DNA of 49,210 nt from Bacteroidota bacterium (GCA_947460175.1 CANHGW010000020.1:1-49210), one strand, 5' to 3'. Positions 36,216 to 46,150 are shown, numbered from the stretch's first letter. Program-made: numbers and translations. Notes: generated by a model not told the origin, from the sequence alone.

Positions 36216-36246
36216 CAAATGTATAAAACCATTTCTAATTTGCAAA
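36216..36246 (-). promoter_or_regulatory. full Bacteroidota promoter of the tRNA operon
   Basis: The minus strand has TTTG (plus 36243-36246), exactly 19 nt, then TACATTTG (plus 36216-36223). That is the textbook TTTG-N19-TAnnTTTG promoter, and the best match in the window. Transcription should begin near 36209, 90 nt before the first tRNA. Confidence 0.75.
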
Positions 36247-36300
36247 TATTTTTTTTAGAGATTATTTACTTTTTTTGTCAAATACTATAAACACTAGGAT

Positions 36301-36888
36301 TTGAATTATCTCGCACATGCATTTCTTTCATTTAATCAACCCGAACTCATGGTGGGAAACCTAATGGGTGATTTTGTAAAAGGCAATAATTATGAAAAAT
36401 ACTCGGGCGATCTTCGTCGCGGACTCCTACTGCATCGAGCCATTGATCAATTCACTGATCAGCACAACGAAACAGAAGAGGCTGTAAAATTACTAAAACC
36501 TACCTTCAGACTTTCTAGTAGCATATTTGTAGATATTTTATTTGACCACTTGTTAGCCAACGATCTCAACTATTTTACAAATGATACACTATTCCAATTT
36601 ACAGAAGAAGTGCATTATAATTTAGACCAACATCATCATCATTTTGATGAAAAAATGATTACCTTTTTTGGCTATATGAAGCAGTATAATTGGCTTTACA
36701 ATTACAAATTCGAAGAAGGTCTCTCCCGCTCCATCATTGGTATATGCAAAAGATATCCACGATTAGGTGATGGCCAAGTAGCTTTCAATATGATTCAACT
36801 TCATTTACCTACATTCAAACAACATTTCGAAAAATTCTTTCCAGACCTAATTCATCATAGTCGACAATTTATTCTAAACACCATATAA
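36301..36888 (+). CDS. acpH: AcpH-like acyl carrier protein phosphodiesterase (DUF479 family)
   Basis: The family removes 4'-phosphopantetheine from ACP in E. coli. The 195-residue protein opens with NYLAHAFLSFNQPELMVGNLMGDFVKG and has LRRGLLLHRAIDQFTDQH, with His/Asp residues characteristic of the HD-like metal site. A second acidic/His stretch is FVDILFDHLLANDL. The start is a TTG at 36301; no ATG lies upstream of the conserved N-terminus. It diverges from the tRNA operon. The true substrate in Bacteroidota is inferred from the family. Confidence 0.82.
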   Translation: MNYLAHAFLSFNQPELMVGNLMGDFVKGNNYEKYSGDLRRGLLLHRAIDQFTDQHNETEEAVKLLKPTFRLSSSIFVDILFDHLLANDLNYFTNDTLFQFTEEVHYNLDQHHHHFDEKMITFFGYMKQYNWLYNYKFEEGLSRSIIGICKRYPRLGDGQVAFNMIQLHLPTFKQHFEKFFPDLIHHSRQFILNTI

Positions 36889-37296
36889 TTACTTGTCCCT
36901 TTGGCAAGCCATTCTTGTTAATAGTTGAATTGATTGTGTTGAATATAGCCTATTGCCTCCGTCAATCGAATAAGCTAAATATAGACTTATGATAGGTAGG
37001 ACCTAAGGTTGAAACTGCACAAGAATTCATCATGTTTGTAGTTTTAGCAAGTAATCACCTAAACAAAACATTCAAATTCGTTTATTTCATACATTTTAAT
37101 TCCAACACTATGTTGTTTACTTAGGTTTCAAAAAACAATCTGTATCATAAAGAATGTAAATCCTTGAAATATAAGTAAAAGCGTAGTAATAAATTAACAG
37201 ATAGCTTTTTTTATGTCAAAAAAGATTTATACCTTTGCACCTCGAAAAAAATGCACTTGTTTTTTTCAATCTTAATCTATTCAAATAATTTTAAAA
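36889..37296 (+). promoter_or_regulatory. 408-nt gap with the fusA promoter (-7 box at 37230-37237)
   Basis: TACCTTTG at 37230-37237 is an exact TAnnTTTG about 60 nt before the fusA ATG, with only a T-rich stretch where the -33 element should be. The predicted leader is about 53 nt. The preceding 340 nt show no open frame, tRNA or hairpin that I can support. No rpsL or rpsG lies here. Confidence 0.5.
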
Positions 37297-39444
37297 ATGG
37301 CAGACTTACGCTACCAACGAAATTTCGGGATCGCTGCACATATCGATGCAGGTAAGACCACTACGACAGAACGTATTCTTTATTACACAGGTGTAAACCA
37401 CAAAATCGGGGAAGTACACGATGGTGGTGCTACCATGGACTGGATGGCGCAGGAGCAAGAGCGTGGTATCACGATCACTTCAGCAGCTACTACTTGTTTT
37501 TGGAATTTCCCAATGACACAAGGTGTAAAAAATACAGATACAAAGCAATACAAATTTAATATCATTGACACCCCAGGTCACGTGGATTTTACCGTAGAGG
37601 TAGAGCGTTCATTGCGTGTATTGGATGGTCTTTTGGCTTTATTTTGTGCAGTTTCTGGGGTTGAACCTCAATCTGAAACTGTTTGGCGTCAAGCGAACCG
37701 TTACAAAGTACCACGTATCGGTTTTGTAAACAAAATGGATCGTTCAGGTGCTGATTTCTTAAACGTGGTAAAACAAGTACGTGAAATGCTTGGTGCCAAA
37801 GCCGTTCCATTGCAATTACCTATTGGCGCTGAAGATAATTTCAAAGGTGTTGTAGATTTAATTACAATGAAAGCAATTGTATGGGAAGATGCTACCTTGG
37901 GTATGACCTTCAAAGAAGTGCCAATACCAGATGACATGATTGACGAAGTCGCTGAATGGCGTCAAGCATTGATAGAAGCAGTTGCTGATTATGATGATAA
38001 TTTGTTAGAGAAATTTTTTGATGATCCGAATACTATCACAGAAAATGAAGTACATGAAGCAATACGAAAGGCTACTATCGACATTTCGATCATCCCAATG
38101 ATGTGTGGTTCTTCATTTAAAAACAAAGGAGTTCAAACTGCCTTGGATGCAATATGTCGTTATTTACCTGGTCCATTGGATATAGAAGCTGTAAAAGGTA
38201 CTGATCCAGATACAGGAGAAGAATTGACACGTAGCTCTGACCCTAAGGAACCATTTTCTGCATTGGCATTCAAAATCATGACTGATCCTTTCGTGGGTCG
38301 TTTGGCTTTCTTCCGTGCTTACTCAGGTCGTTTGGATTCAGGTAGCTATGTATTAAATACACGTACTGGCAAAAACGAGCGTATCAGTCGTATCATGCAA
38401 ATGCATGCGAACAAACAAAACCCTGTAGATTATATTGAAGCAGGTGATATAGGTGCAGCAGTAGGATTTAAAGATATCAAAACAGGTGACACATTGTGTG
38501 ACGAAAAACACCCAATTACACTTGAATCAATGACATTCCCAGAGCCAGTAATTGCAATTGCAGTTGAGCCTAAAACTCAAGCTGACGTTGACAAAATGGG
38601 TATGGCTATTGCTAAACTAGTAGAAGAAGATCCTACTTTAAAAGTAAATACCGACGAAGAAACTGGTCAAACGATCTTACGTGGTATGGGTGAGCTACAT
38701 CTTGAAATCATCATCGACCGTATGCGTCGTGAGTTCAAAGTAGAAGTAAACCAAGGAGCTCCAATGGTTGCTTACAAAGAAGCATTCCAAGCTAAAGTAG
38801 AACACCGCGAGGTATTGAAAAAACAATCGGGCGGTCGTGGTAAATTTGCCGATATTCAATTTGAGATAGGACCTGCTGATGAAGAGTGGTTAAAAGAAAA
38901 TGATGGTAAAACTTTCCAATTTGTCAACGATTTATTTGGTGGATCTATTCCTAAAGAATTTTTACCAGCTATACAAAAAGGATTTGAAAATTCAATGGGT
39001 AGTGGTGTATTAGCTTCTTATCCAATGGTAAGTATGAAAATCAGAGTATTTGATGGTAGTTACCATGATGTGGATTCTGACGCTATGAGTTTTGAATTAT
39101 GTGCACGTCAAGGTTTCCGTGAAGCTGGACGTAAAGCAAAACCAGTATTGCTAGAACCAATCATGAAAGTAGAAGTAATCACACCAGATCAATACATGGG
39201 TGACGTAACAGGTGACTTAAACCGTCGTCGTGGATTATTGGAAGGTATGGATACTAAAGCTGGTGCTCAAGTAATACGTGCAAAAGTTCCATTGTCTGAA
39301 ATGTTCGGTTATGTAACTCAATTACGTTCATTGTCAAGTGGTCGTGCTAGCAATGTAATGGAATTTAGTCACTACGCTCCTGCTCCTAACAATATTGCTG
39401 AAGAAGTAATTGCTAGAGTTAAAGGAAGCAAATCAGGTAATTAA
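37297..39444 (+). CDS. fusA: elongation factor G
   Basis: EF-G is the ribosomal translocase. The 715-residue protein starts [32 protein letters not shown] and has G2 [14 protein letters not shown]3 DTPGHVDF and G4 NKMDRSGAD. Domains II-V follow, including [14 protein letters not shown] and the C-terminal LRSLSSGRA loop. The canonical text argues for the main EF-G rather than a divergent paralogue. It is monocistronic, with its own promoter and a terminator 20 nt after the stop. In most bacteria it lies in the rpsL-rpsG-fusA str operon. Confidence 0.97.
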   Translation: MADLRYQRNFGIAAHIDAGKTTTTERILYYTGVNHKIGEVHDGGATMDWMAQEQERGITITSAATTCFWNFPMTQGVKNTDTKQYKFNIIDTPGHVDFTVEVERSLRVLDGLLALFCAVSGVEPQSETVWRQANRYKVPRIGFVNKMDRSGADFLNVVKQVREMLGAKAVPLQLPIGAEDNFKGVVDLITMKAIVWEDATLGMTFKEVPIPDDMIDEVAEWRQALIEAVADYDDNLLEKFFDDPNTITENEVHEAIRKATIDISIIPMMCGSSFKNKGVQTALDAICRYLPGPLDIEAVKGTDPDTGEELTRSSDPKEPFSALAFKIMTDPFVGRLAFFRAYSGRLDSGSYVLNTRTGKNERISRIMQMHANKQNPVDYIEAGDIGAAVGFKDIKTGDTLCDEKHPITLESMTFPEPVIAIAVEPKTQADVDKMGMAIAKLVEEDPTLKVNTDEETGQTILRGMGELHLEIIIDRMRREFKVEVNQGAPMVAYKEAFQAKVEHREVLKKQSGGRGKFADIQFEIGPADEEWLKENDGKTFQFVNDLFGGSIPKEFLPAIQKGFENSMGSGVLASYPMVSMKIRVFDGSYHDVDSDAMSFELCARQGFREAGRKAKPVLLEPIMKVEVITPDQYMGDVTGDLNRRRGLLEGMDTKAGAQVIRAKVPLSEMFGYVTQLRSLSSGRASNVMEFSHYAPAPNNIAEEVIARVKGSKSGN

Positions 39445-39463
39445 TTTAATAACTATTTTTTCT

Positions 39464-39497
39464 AAAATGCTACGAAAATTCGTAGCATTTTTTTTTA
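39464..39497 (+). terminator. intrinsic terminator of fusA
   Basis: An 11-12 bp stem (39464-39475 with 39480-39491) around ATGCTACG/CGTAGCAT is followed by a long T run. Confidence 0.88.
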
Positions 39498-39572
39498 ATT
39501 CAAACTTTCATCCATTTTTATACGTCTTTTATAAAGATTCTTTTAACTTTATACTTAAATAAAAAAACAATT

Positions 39573-40442
39573 ATGAAAAAAATTTTGATTTTCTCTCTAT
39601 TAGCACTAGCTAGTTTTGCTACAAAAGCACAGTATTATGCAGATGGAACTGTAATAACTTCAACTGTTGCATTAAAGGACATTAACAATGTTACTTATGA
39701 TTTATTTACAATGACTAATGCAGGAAAGCATGTCGTTATCGATTTATCTGCCACTTGGTGTGGTCCTTGTTGGGGTTATCACCAAAGCAAGGTATTAGAT
39801 CATTATTATGACAAATATGGTCCAACTGGAACATCCTCATTGAAAGATGCTCAAGTATTTTTATATGAAGTTGATGCATCATCCACAATGCCAGATCTTC
39901 AAGGAAATGTGGCTGGTAGTACAAGTACACAAGGAGCAACTCAAGGAGATTGGATTACAGGTACAACACATCCTATTTGCAATGAAGCAAATCCTAACAA
40001 TGTAATTTTAAAGTTTGTACAACCGGGTCAATCATTTGGAGTCCCTTCAGTATTTGTAGTTTGTAATAATAAGAAATTGTACAAGATTAGTACTGGTATC
40101 ACAGATGAACCAGGATTACGTAGCTATATATCTGGCAAATGTGGATTAGCTCCAGCAAGTAATGGCGATGTGATGGATTTAGGCTTTACATATAATGTTT
40201 ATCCAAATCCTACAAGCGATAAAGCTATCATAAGTCTTACATTAGAAAATGCGAATACAGTTTCTTACTCTATTAAAAATTCATTAGGTCAAGTAGTTAA
40301 TTTCAAAGCTGAAACAAACATGAATATTGGAAACAATGATATGGAGATCAATACTTCATCATGGGCAAATGGAATCTATTTTGTTACATTGAATGTTGGT
40401 AAGCGAATTATCAATGCCAAATTGGTAGTTTCACACAACTAA
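39573..40442 (+). CDS. T9SS-secreted thioredoxin-fold protein (WCGPC)
   Basis: After a signal peptide (MKKILIFSLLALASFATKAQ), a thioredoxin-like domain carries VIDLSATWCGPCWGYHQ with the CGPC redox centre near residues 62-65. A cis-proline-like GVPSVFVV segment comes near residue 157. A type A sorting domain begins near residue 208 (VYPNPTSDKAIISLTL...GIYFVTLNVGKRIINAKLVV). The redox domain is thus delivered to the cell surface or outside. Partners are unknown. It has its own terminator. Confidence 0.87.
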   Translation: MKKILIFSLLALASFATKAQYYADGTVITSTVALKDINNVTYDLFTMTNAGKHVVIDLSATWCGPCWGYHQSKVLDHYYDKYGPTGTSSLKDAQVFLYEVDASSTMPDLQGNVAGSTSTQGATQGDWITGTTHPICNEANPNNVILKFVQPGQSFGVPSVFVVCNNKKLYKISTGITDEPGLRSYISGKCGLAPASNGDVMDLGFTYNVYPNPTSDKAIISLTLENANTVSYSIKNSLGQVVNFKAETNMNIGNNDMEINTSSWANGIYFVTLNVGKRIINAKLVVSHN

Positions 40443-40458
40443 ACATATTATTATACTT

Positions 40459-40490
40459 AAAAAACTGCCTTACAATAAGGCAGTTTTTTT
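40459..40490 (+). terminator. intrinsic terminator of the secreted thioredoxin gene
   Basis: An 8-bp stem (40465-40472 with 40476-40483) extended by A-T pairs, with a 3-nt loop, is followed by a T run. Confidence 0.85.
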
Positions 40491-40572
40491 ATGTCATTCA
40501 AAATTCATTTATTACTAAATCTTCAAACCAATTCTTTATTATTGTTGTCTACTTAATAATATAAATAAAATC

Positions 40573-41418
40573 ATGAAAAAAATATTTTACATCTCATTAT
40601 TAGCAATAGCAACACTTGCGTTATTTTCAAATTCCAATGGCAATTTCACTGCTGATTATACCGGCACTACTGGTCTTGGCCAAAGCTGTGCTCAAGTTGG
40701 CTGTCATGAAGGGATAGGCACTATGGGCGTTGATACCAATAAAATATTAGTGAGAGTATTAGATGCCAACAATATAGATGTAAATTCTTACACCTTAAAT
40801 CAACAATACACTGTAGAAATTAAATTCAAATTACATGGTGCAACTAAAGTAGGATTTCAGTGTACAAGTTTATTTGGATTTTCTAGTAACAAGGCTGGCG
40901 TTGTTTCCAATACATTGATGCCTGCTAATATTCAGGTTTATACAGATGGGAGCGGAAGAGAATACTTAAGTCATACTAGCACAGGTGGTGGTGCTGCAGT
41001 TATGAGCAATGGATACGCTATATGGCGATATAGATGGACGGCGCCTTCTACATCACCTCAAGCTATCTTTTTCAATGTAGCAGTCAATAGATCCAATAAT
41101 GATAATACATTGAATGGTGATAGTATTTTTGTTTCTACGATGAAAGTGCTTCAATTACCAACTACTACAAGCTCATATTCAAAAAATGACCAAATCAGTC
41201 TATACCCAAATCCTGCAAACTCTTCGCTTTCTATTCAAACAGATTTAAACAAAATCGAATCCTATTCTATCTTTGATTTACAAGGAAGAAAAGTAATTCC
41301 GCAAACAAAAATGTCTACGAATACCATTAATATTTCAAACTTAAACAAAGGGAATTATATTCTTGAATTGAAATCGGGCGAATCAAGCTTTACTAAGATA
41401 TTTACAAAAGATAATTAA
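40573..41418 (+). CDS. T9SS cargo with choice-of-anchor V-like domain and CxxxxCH motif
   Basis: The 281-residue protein has a short signal sequence (MKKIFYISLLAIATLALFSNS). Near the mature N-terminus is QSCAQVGCHEG (C39, C44, H45), a spaced CxxxxCH that resembles a c-type heme site but with two extra residues. A beta-sandwich of the reeler/choice-of-anchor V type follows. The C-terminal type A sorting domain starts near residue 210 (YPNPANSSLSI). It stands alone. Heme or metal binding is possible but not shown. Confidence 0.75.
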   Translation: MKKIFYISLLAIATLALFSNSNGNFTADYTGTTGLGQSCAQVGCHEGIGTMGVDTNKILVRVLDANNIDVNSYTLNQQYTVEIKFKLHGATKVGFQCTSLFGFSSNKAGVVSNTLMPANIQVYTDGSGREYLSHTSTGGGAAVMSNGYAIWRYRWTAPSTSPQAIFFNVAVNRSNNDNTLNGDSIFVSTMKVLQLPTTTSSYSKNDQISLYPNPANSSLSIQTDLNKIESYSIFDLQGRKVIPQTKMSTNTINISNLNKGNYILELKSGESSFTKIFTKDN

Positions 41419-41440
41419 TTACTAATTTCAATTTTATCGA

Positions 41441-42685
41441 TTAGTCCAATTTTATTTTCTTCAAATTTGGAGCCGCAAAATAGGTTACTAATACAACGAG
41501 AATAGTCATTATACCACCAAAAACAACTGATGGAACTGTGCCTAGCATGCGAGCAGCCAATCCGCTTTCAAAAGCTCCTAACTCATTACTTGAGCTGATA
41601 AACATCATATTGATAGAAGAAACTCTTCCTTTCAGTTCTTCTGGTGTTTTCAATTGTAATATTGAATGTCGTATCACAACACTTACTCCATCAAACATAC
41701 CTCCAAAAAACAATAACCCGAACGATAAGTATACGTTACTAGAAATACCAAATAGCAAAATGCATAAACCAAATCCTGCAACTGAGGCAAATAATTTATA
41801 CCCTATATTGGTTTTTAAAGGCAGATAAGCTAGTAAAAATAACAAACAAATAGATCCAATACCATGTGCACTTCTCAACCAACCATACCCTACCTCTCCT
41901 ACTTCTAAAATCTCTTTAGAAAAAACTGGTAATAGTGCTTCAGCACCTCCAAACAATACAGCAAATAAATCGAGGCTTAAAACGGCCAAAATAATTTCAG
42001 AACGAAATACAAATCGAAAGCCTTGTGAAAGTCCTTTTATTAAACCAATATCTTTTGTGTAAGCTAAAGGTTTGCGTTTGACAAATAATATTGAAAGTGA
42101 TGCAATCCCCATACAGCAGGCTGCTATGATGATGGTGTAATGCACACCTATAGAAGCCATTAACAATCCTCCTGCTAAAGGACCTAATACAGAGCCTAAC
42201 ATCCAAGAAGTACTACTCCATGTTACAGCTTGTGAAATATCTTCTCGAGCAACCAACAGAGGCAATAATGAAAATGATGCAGGTGCTAAAAATGCTCGAA
42301 TACATCCACTGATAAACATCACTAAATAAATCATCCATTCAACAGTTTTCATTCCCATTTGATGTTGAAAAAAAGTAGATGTAATATAAATGGTAAGGAT
42401 CGCATTCAACAAATAAAACAAAATGCATAACATGTATACAGTTCGCTTTTCTGCTTTATCAACCAAATACCCTGCAAAAAAAGCAAATCCAAAAGCAGGA
42501 ATTACTTCAGCCAACCCAATTAATCCAAGTGAAAATGGATCTTTGGTAATGGTATACATCATATAACTCAATACAGTTGATTGCATAAACAAACTAAAAA
42601 TTACAATAAATCGTGTAGAGATGTAGAGTGAAAATTCTTTTTGTTTGAGAAGTCTTATAGTCTTAAGTGCAGATGAACTATCCAT
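41441..42685 (-). CDS. MFS transporter (probable exporter)
   Basis: The 414-residue protein has about twelve membrane helices. The loop between helices 2 and 3 reads GYLVDKAEKRTVYM, the degenerate MFS motif A, followed by an exporter-like arrangement similar to enterobactin exporter EntS/MFS_3. The central loop is VKRKPLAYTKDIGLIKGLSQGFRFVFRSE. Substrate is unknown. It is convergent with the preceding gene and divergent from the ABC permease gene; no regulator is adjacent. Confidence 0.85.
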   Translation of the reverse strand: MDSSSALKTIRLLKQKEFSLYISTRFIVIFSLFMQSTVLSYMMYTITKDPFSLGLIGLAEVIPAFGFAFFAGYLVDKAEKRTVYMLCILFYLLNAILTIYITSTFFQHQMGMKTVEWMIYLVMFISGCIRAFLAPASFSLLPLLVAREDISQAVTWSSTSWMLGSVLGPLAGGLLMASIGVHYTIIIAACCMGIASLSILFVKRKPLAYTKDIGLIKGLSQGFRFVFRSEIILAVLSLDLFAVLFGGAEALLPVFSKEILEVGEVGYGWLRSAHGIGSICLLFLLAYLPLKTNIGYKLFASVAGFGLCILLFGISSNVYLSFGLLFFGGMFDGVSVVIRHSILQLKTPEELKGRVSSINMMFISSSNELGAFESGLAARMLGTVPSVVFGGIMTILVVLVTYFAAPNLKKIKLD

Positions 42686-42746
42686 TAAAAAACAAATTTA
42701 CTACATCATGTAATGCTATTCCTAATTATCTTTACCTATCCTAAAT

Positions 42747-44009
42747 ATGTTAGAATTATTTCTTCAAAATAGTGCCATGGCAGTCAAAGAACTCAGTTCC
42801 AACAAACTGCGTACCTTCCTATCCCTTCTGGGCGTTACTATTGGTGTATTTTGCATTATAAGTGTATTAACTGTTTTTGATAGTCTTGAAAAAAATATAC
42901 AAACCAATATGCAATCCTTAGGAAGCAATGTATTGTATATAGGGAAATACCCTTGGATACCTGAAGAAGAAGGCGAATACCCCATGTGGAAATACAAAGC
43001 TCGTCCAGTATGCAATAAAGCTGAACTAAAAGCTATTGAACAAAATGTAACAAGCGCTGCTTACGCAACAATTTGTTATACCGATGAGGCTGAAAGTGTC
43101 AAGTTTCAAAATAATGAAGTAAAAGGTGTAGGCATATTTGCTGTATCATATGACTTTAACAAACTACAACCCATTGATATTGAAGATGGCCGATACTTTT
43201 CTTTATCTGAGATGCAAGGAACTCAAAGCAATGGTATACTAATAGGTGCGGGTATTGCCAATGAATTGTTTGGAAAAAATATCAATCCTGTTGGAAAGTC
43301 AATTCATCTACTTGACAGAAAATACAATGTAATCGGTGTATTGAAAAAACAAGGTAAAACAATTACTGGATTTGATTTTGATAATGGTGCCATTCTATCT
43401 TATAATTATTATTCGGCTTATCGAAATATTGATAAAAATATTGGCAACGGATTTACAGATCCCCTACTCATGATTAAATCCAAAGAAGGCTATAATTTGG
43501 TTGAAATGAAATATGAGATCAAATCAGTATTACGAGCTATGCGAAAACTACGCCCTTCAGAAAAGGATAATTTTTCGTTCAATCAACTTTCTACTATCCA
43601 AGGAAGCATCGATGCTATTTTTGTCAATTTCAATATTTTCGGATGGATTATTGGTTTGTTTTCTTTGCTTGTAGGAAGCTTTGGCATTGCCAATATCATG
43701 TTTGTATCTGTAAAAGAACGTACTAACATTATTGGTGTAAAAAAAGCAATTGGCGCACAGTCTTCTGCTATATTATCTGAGTTCCTAATTGAATCTACCA
43801 TACTCTGTTTACTAGGCGGCTTGATTGGGATACTCTTTGTGATGATTTTATCCAAGTTCCTATCTGGCCCTATGGGCTTTCCAGTTACTATGTCATTCAA
43901 TAATTTTTTGCTTGGTATTACTATTAGTGTTGCAGTAGGTCTAGTTGCTGGCTATATACCTGCCAAACGAGCTGCTCATTTGAATCCTGTCGTGGCAATA
44001 CGTAGTTAA
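42747..44009 (+). CDS. MacB/FtsX-type ABC transporter permease
   Basis: This permease has an N-terminal membrane helix (SNKLRTFLSLLGVTIGVFCIISVLTVF), a large periplasmic MacB-like core domain, and three C-terminal helices (IGLFSLLVGSFGIANIMFVSVKERTNIIGVKKAIGA is the FtsX signature). The 420-residue length is usual. It works as a mechanotransmitter or exporter with a separate ATPase, which is not encoded next to it. recX follows after 7 nt on the same strand. Confidence 0.88.
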   Translation: MLELFLQNSAMAVKELSSNKLRTFLSLLGVTIGVFCIISVLTVFDSLEKNIQTNMQSLGSNVLYIGKYPWIPEEEGEYPMWKYKARPVCNKAELKAIEQNVTSAAYATICYTDEAESVKFQNNEVKGVGIFAVSYDFNKLQPIDIEDGRYFSLSEMQGTQSNGILIGAGIANELFGKNINPVGKSIHLLDRKYNVIGVLKKQGKTITGFDFDNGAILSYNYYSAYRNIDKNIGNGFTDPLLMIKSKEGYNLVEMKYEIKSVLRAMRKLRPSEKDNFSFNQLSTIQGSIDAIFVNFNIFGWIIGLFSLLVGSFGIANIMFVSVKERTNIIGVKKAIGAQSSAILSEFLIESTILCLLGGLIGILFVMILSKFLSGPMGFPVTMSFNNFLLGITISVAVGLVAGYIPAKRAAHLNPVVAIRS

Positions 44010-44016
44010 TTATAAT

Positions 44017-44484
44017 TTGATTGAAGTGGCTATAACATCAGATATACTTGAAAAAATAAAATATTATTGCGCTTATCAAGAAAGAAGCCATCGTGAAGTA
44101 CGAACGAAGTTGATTGAACTTCAAGTATACGGAAACGAGTTAGAGAATTACATTGTACTATTATTAGAAGAAAATTTCCTGAATGAAGAACGGTATGCAT
44201 GTGCAATTGCAAGAGGTAAGTTTTATTATAAAAAATGGGGCCGAAATAAAATAAAACACATCTTAAATCAACAACAGGTTTCAGATTACTGTATCAAAAA
44301 AGCAATGAAAGAAATTGATGAACATGATTATATCCAAACGTTTAATTCATTGGCTGAAAAAAAACTGAATGAGCTTAAGGGTGAAAAAAATAAGTTTATA
44401 AAAATGACGAAACTTAAAAATTATCTTTTGCAAAAAGGCTATGAATATGAATACATCAATGATTATTTCAAATCTAAATTCTAA
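44017..44484 (+). CDS. recX: RecX-family regulatory protein
   Basis: RecX binds RecA filaments and restrains them. The 155-residue helical-repeat protein has the family text in the first repeat, KIKYYCAYQERSHREVRTKLIELQVYG (RS/E-H-E and L-W/Y positions), FLNEERYACAIARGKFYYKKWGRNKIKHIL, and a weaker third repeat near the C-terminus. The start is TTG at 44017. It is in an operon with the upstream permease and downstream amidase. No recA is nearby. Confidence 0.87.
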   Translation: MIEVAITSDILEKIKYYCAYQERSHREVRTKLIELQVYGNELENYIVLLLEENFLNEERYACAIARGKFYYKKWGRNKIKHILNQQQVSDYCIKKAMKEIDEHDYIQTFNSLAEKKLNELKGEKNKFIKMTKLKNYLLQKGYEYEYINDYFKSKF

Positions 44485-44493
44485 ATTTACGAA

Positions 44494-45276
44494 ATGAAAT
44501 CATCGTTAACAATTACGCTCATACAAAGCAATTTACATTGGGAAGAAAAACAATCCAATATGGATATGTTTGAAGAAAAAATTAATTTAATCAACGAAAA
44601 CACAGAAATAATTATTCTTCCCGAAATGTTCACTACAGGATTTAGTATGAATCCAAGTAAACTAGCCGAATCAATGAATGGCCCAACTATTGAGTGGATG
44701 AAACGAATAGCCAACAATAAAAAATGTATCCTTACCGGAAGTGTCATCATCGAAGAAAATGGGAACTACTACAATCGTTTAGTATGGATGCAGCCCAATG
44801 GAACATTTGGCATTTATGATAAGCGACATTTGTTCTCCTATGCTGGAGAAAATGAACATTTTACGCATGGCGAAAAACGACTCATAACACAAGTAAATGG
44901 CTGGAAAATATGTCCTCAAATATGTTACGATCTCAGATTCCCAATTTGGAATCGACAAGCCAATGATTCAGAGTATGATGTATTCTTGATTGTGGCCAAT
45001 TGGCCGCAACGAAGAGAGTTACCATGGAATACCTTGCTAAGGGCAAGGTCAATCGAGAACCAATCATATGTAATAGGCTGTAATCGTGTTGGTACAGATG
45101 GAAATGGTATTTTCTATGCAGGTGATTCGCAGGTAATCAATCCTTTAGGTGAAGTCTTGTACCATAAATCTGAAAATGAAGATATTCAAACTATAACTCT
45201 TCTAAAACAAGAAATTGAATCCGTGAGGACTCAATTTCCATTTCTTAACGATAAAGATGATTTCGTAATTCTATAA
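44494..45276 (+). CDS. omega-amidase-like nitrilase superfamily hydrolase (YafV type)
   Basis: Members hydrolyse alpha-keto omega-amides in the glutamine/methionine salvage side route. The catalytic triad is visible: Glu in ILPEMFTTGFS (about residue 43), Lys in YDKRHLF (about 114) and Cys in QICYDLRFP (about 148). The 260-residue length fits YafV-type omega-amidase rather than larger nitrilases. It is the third gene of the permease-recX-amidase operon, 9 nt after recX. Its stop lies 4 nt from the stop of the convergent PorG-like gene. Confidence 0.87.
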   Translation: MKSSLTITLIQSNLHWEEKQSNMDMFEEKINLINENTEIIILPEMFTTGFSMNPSKLAESMNGPTIEWMKRIANNKKCILTGSVIIEENGNYYNRLVWMQPNGTFGIYDKRHLFSYAGENEHFTHGEKRLITQVNGWKICPQICYDLRFPIWNRQANDSEYDVFLIVANWPQRRELPWNTLLRARSIENQSYVIGCNRVGTDGNGIFYAGDSQVINPLGEVLYHKSENEDIQTITLLKQEIESVRTQFPFLNDKDDFVIL

Positions 45277-45280
45277 CAAA

Positions 45281-46150
45281 CTAGAAACTACTTCTTTTAT
45301 GAATATTTCGAGGGCATCTTGTTTTCTTTGAGGTAATCACATTACCAAATGCATCAAAATAGATTGCTACACTGATACCAGCAAACCAATACCAATCTTT
45401 TTTCATATTGTCGCCACGTACAAATTTTTCATTTGGATAGTTACCATCCCAGTTTTTTGTTTCATCAGTTCGGTATGATAAATCAACGCTTTGTTTTCCT
45501 TTGTATCGGAATAATGTATCCATATTGACATAAGATGAACTTACATCGTCTAAATAATCTGTAGTGGTATAACGGAAACCTATTTCACTGCTTACCAAAA
45601 CTTTTTTACCTATTAATACTTTCAGTCCAGCTCCCAATGGAAACCCAACGTTGACTAAACTATATACCTTGCGACCAGGATATTGTCTTAATCCTTGACC
45701 TTCTGTACTCAATGGACGTAAATAGATTTTTTCATCATTTAATCCGATCGTATAAGGGTTGTAATAAAACAACGCTAAGCCAGCAAATAAGTAAGGAGAA
45801 AATTTAAATTCATCAAAGTCAACAGGCAATAAATTGACTTCTAATGCACTATGTACTTCGAATAAATTTGACTGAAAATTTAAATTCCTATTTTTAACTG
45901 CAGGTGATTCTGATAAACTATCTGCCCCATAAAGACTGGCGTAGCTAGCCCCAAATCGGAAACCAACACTTGGGTGAACGTAATATTTGTATAATAAGCC
46001 TCCCATTGCACGGTATCCTTCTTTAGGAAATAAACGTTCCTGTAAGTCGCCATAATAGCTAGAAGTACCACCAAAAATACCAACTTCATGATGTTTTTGA
46101 GCCGAAACTACAATAGGCAATAGCATTATAAGTAAAAGTCTTTTGAACAT
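45281..46150 (-). CDS. DUF6089/PorG-like outer-membrane beta-barrel protein
   Basis: A signal peptide (MFKRLLLIMLLPIVVSAQ) precedes a barrel-type domain with alternating strands, starting HHEVGIFGGTSSYYGDLQERLF, a pattern shared with the PorG-like (DUF6089) proteins that belong to the T9SS. The segment FSPYLFAGLALFYYNPYT is a typical strand pair. The C-terminal tail is basic. It precedes no other T9SS machinery in the window, but the neighbouring plus-minus units include T9SS cargo. The PorG role is inferred from resemblance. Confidence 0.7.
   Translation of the reverse strand: MFKRLLLIMLLPIVVSAQKHHEVGIFGGTSSYYGDLQERLFPKEGYRAMGGLLYKYYVHPSVGFRFGASYASLYGADSLSESPAVKNRNLNFQSNLFEVHSALEVNLLPVDFDEFKFSPYLFAGLALFYYNPYTIGLNDEKIYLRPLSTEGQGLRQYPGRKVYSLVNVGFPLGAGLKVLIGKKVLVSSEIGFRYTTTDYLDDVSSSYVNMDTLFRYKGKQSVDLSYRTDETKNWDGNYPNEKFVRGDNMKKDWYWFAGISVAIYFDAFGNVITSKKTRCPRNIHKRSSF

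Noticed and set aside
36889..37229. Possible small RNA or gene remnant before fusA
   Set aside because: I found no open frame, stable hairpin or recognisable RNA motif; only the fusA -7 box can be supported.
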